From Candidatus Altimarinota bacterium (lineage in GTDB: Bacteria > Patescibacteriota > Gracilibacteria > BD1-5 > UBA6164): DNA of 64,000 nt. This document shows, one piece after another, positions 63,396-64,000 of this stretch. Both the position numbers and the translations under genes were made by a program. The notes under the pieces are model-generated. The model searched no databases and was not told the DNA's origin. It worked only from the letters and a program-made list of their open reading frames with translations. The stretch spans positions 409,439 through 473,438 of the forward strand of contig JAQTWV010000001.1 in the NCBI GenBank assembly GCA_028689115.1, written 5' to 3'. Every line of letters starts with the position of its first letter. The stretch's first letter is position 1.

Positions 63396-64000
63396 TTATT
63401 CACAACTATAATTACTAGGAGATAATCAAATTCAATACCACCAATTAGTCCATTCAGTATAAGTTACATTACTTCTTAAATTAGCTGGGAAAAAATTATA
63501 AAAACTATTGGTAAATGGTGATTCATAGATACATGGATCAACACAAAATCACTTCATAGTATATCATCAATATCATGTTACCCATACTTTTCATCATGAA
63601 GTCCACATTATTGAAAGAACACTTGTACTACAAAATTGAAAATCAGGAACTAAAATACTCCATTGTGCATAATATGTAACATCTGCAGTTACTATTGTTG
63701 ATATTGTTATTTGTGTTCATCAACTTGCAGCTGTATACCATCAATTAAATGTATATCAACTTCTTGTTGGATTACTTGGTAATGTTCATACTGCTGTGTT
63801 ATATGCTACACTCTTTGTTGTTGGACTATGACCATTTCATCCATTTCAGTCAAATGTTGCAGTATAATTATTTATACTCCATTGTGCATAATATGTAACA
63901 TCTGCAGTTACTATTGTTGATATTGTTATTTGTGTTCATCAACTTGCAGCTGTATACCATCAATTAAATGTATATCAACTTCTTGTTGGATTACTTGGTA
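63396..64000 (-). CDS. Surface protein with Listeria-Bacteroides (InlB B-type) repeats, C-terminal part
   Basis: C-terminal ~201 residues; the 5' part is beyond the window. Repeats of 73 residues: YTATFDGNGG..., then PTTKSVAYNTAVGTLPSNPT and RSGYTFNGWYTAASGGTQIT..VTYYAQW, the classic Listeria-Bacteroides repeat. A non-repeat end follows with cysteines (FCSTSV, GFCVDPCIYESPF, NYSCE). Likely secreted adhesin-type stalk. Confidence 0.85.
63658..64000 (-). repeat. Tandem 219-bp coding repeat
   Basis: The segment from 63658 reappears at 63877 (219 bases, 73 codons) and is identical for all ~123 bases that can be compared. Very recent duplication; assembly may be fragile here. Confidence 0.9.

Overview
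The window reads as chromosomal DNA of a CPR/Patescibacteria bacterium that decodes UGA as glycine (translation table 25), so Absconditabacteria (SR1) or Gracilibacteria. The evidence is direct. Nearly every recognisable gene is interrupted by TGA unless TGA is read as Gly, and the TGAs fall on invariant glycines, for example in the adenylate kinase P-loop, the UppS start motif, the ABC signature LSGGE and ClpP. Genes end in TAA or TAG. Base composition is very AT-rich, most genes lack a Shine-Dalgarno sequence, and short strong hairpin terminators separate most units. Coordinates below use UGA=Gly except where stated.

Layout. 1-1.1 kb: 5' part of dnaA and divergent rnpB. 1.1-5.5 kb: adenylate kinase, a Trm11-type methyltransferase, and an 883-aa protein with a RelA/SpoT-like region. 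5.6-12.6 kb: miaB, dcd, a pilin-like protein with a FISUMP domain, a zinc-ribbon protein, gltX and an orphan. 12.7-20.3 kb: clpP, an odd voltage-gated-type channel, two small-gene cassettes, ispA, uppS, an ABC exporter, secF, a DedA protein. 20.3-22 kb: a tRNA with an oversized anticodon loop, then a GC-richer patch of integron attC-like repeats, a 46-aa gene and a lipoprotein inside inverted repeats. 22-30.3 kb: an RNA m5C methyltransferase, tyrA-like and pheA-like genes, ychF, valS. 30.3-42.4 kb: WG-repeat protein, second pilin-like protein, topA, dus, and a 1143-aa secreted RCC1-repeat/protease-like protein. 42.6-51.2 kb: dnaB, a TPR protein, dprA, membrane proteins, aroQ, an SLH protein, htpX, and a PolA-like exonuclease lacking a polymerase domain. 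51.2-52 kb: twin 62-aa cassettes. 52-64 kb: FNR-like reductase, mraY, AHSA1, RNHCP, a fifth cassette, tilS, two 3D-domain cell-wall proteins, grpE, xth, a VOC protein, a ParB-like protein, a PH-domain membrane protein, and the end of a Listeria-Bacteroides-repeat surface protein.

How it fits together. Core information genes are mixed with cell-wall and lipid-carrier genes (ispA, uppS, mraY), secretion (secF), competence and pilus functions (dprA, pilin-like proteins) and large repetitive secreted proteins, as expected for an attached, host-dependent cell.

The most unusual signal is a set of five small genes (14.3, 15.5, 51.3, 51.6 and 55.4 kb). Each has a TTGACA promoter, a hairpin at or near the transcript start, a real Shine-Dalgarno, a 61-126-aa ORF and a strong terminator. 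They use no TGA glycine codon, and four appear to END in TGA, as if written in the standard code. Other items to check are the attC-like patch, the tRNA insertion and the channel filter.
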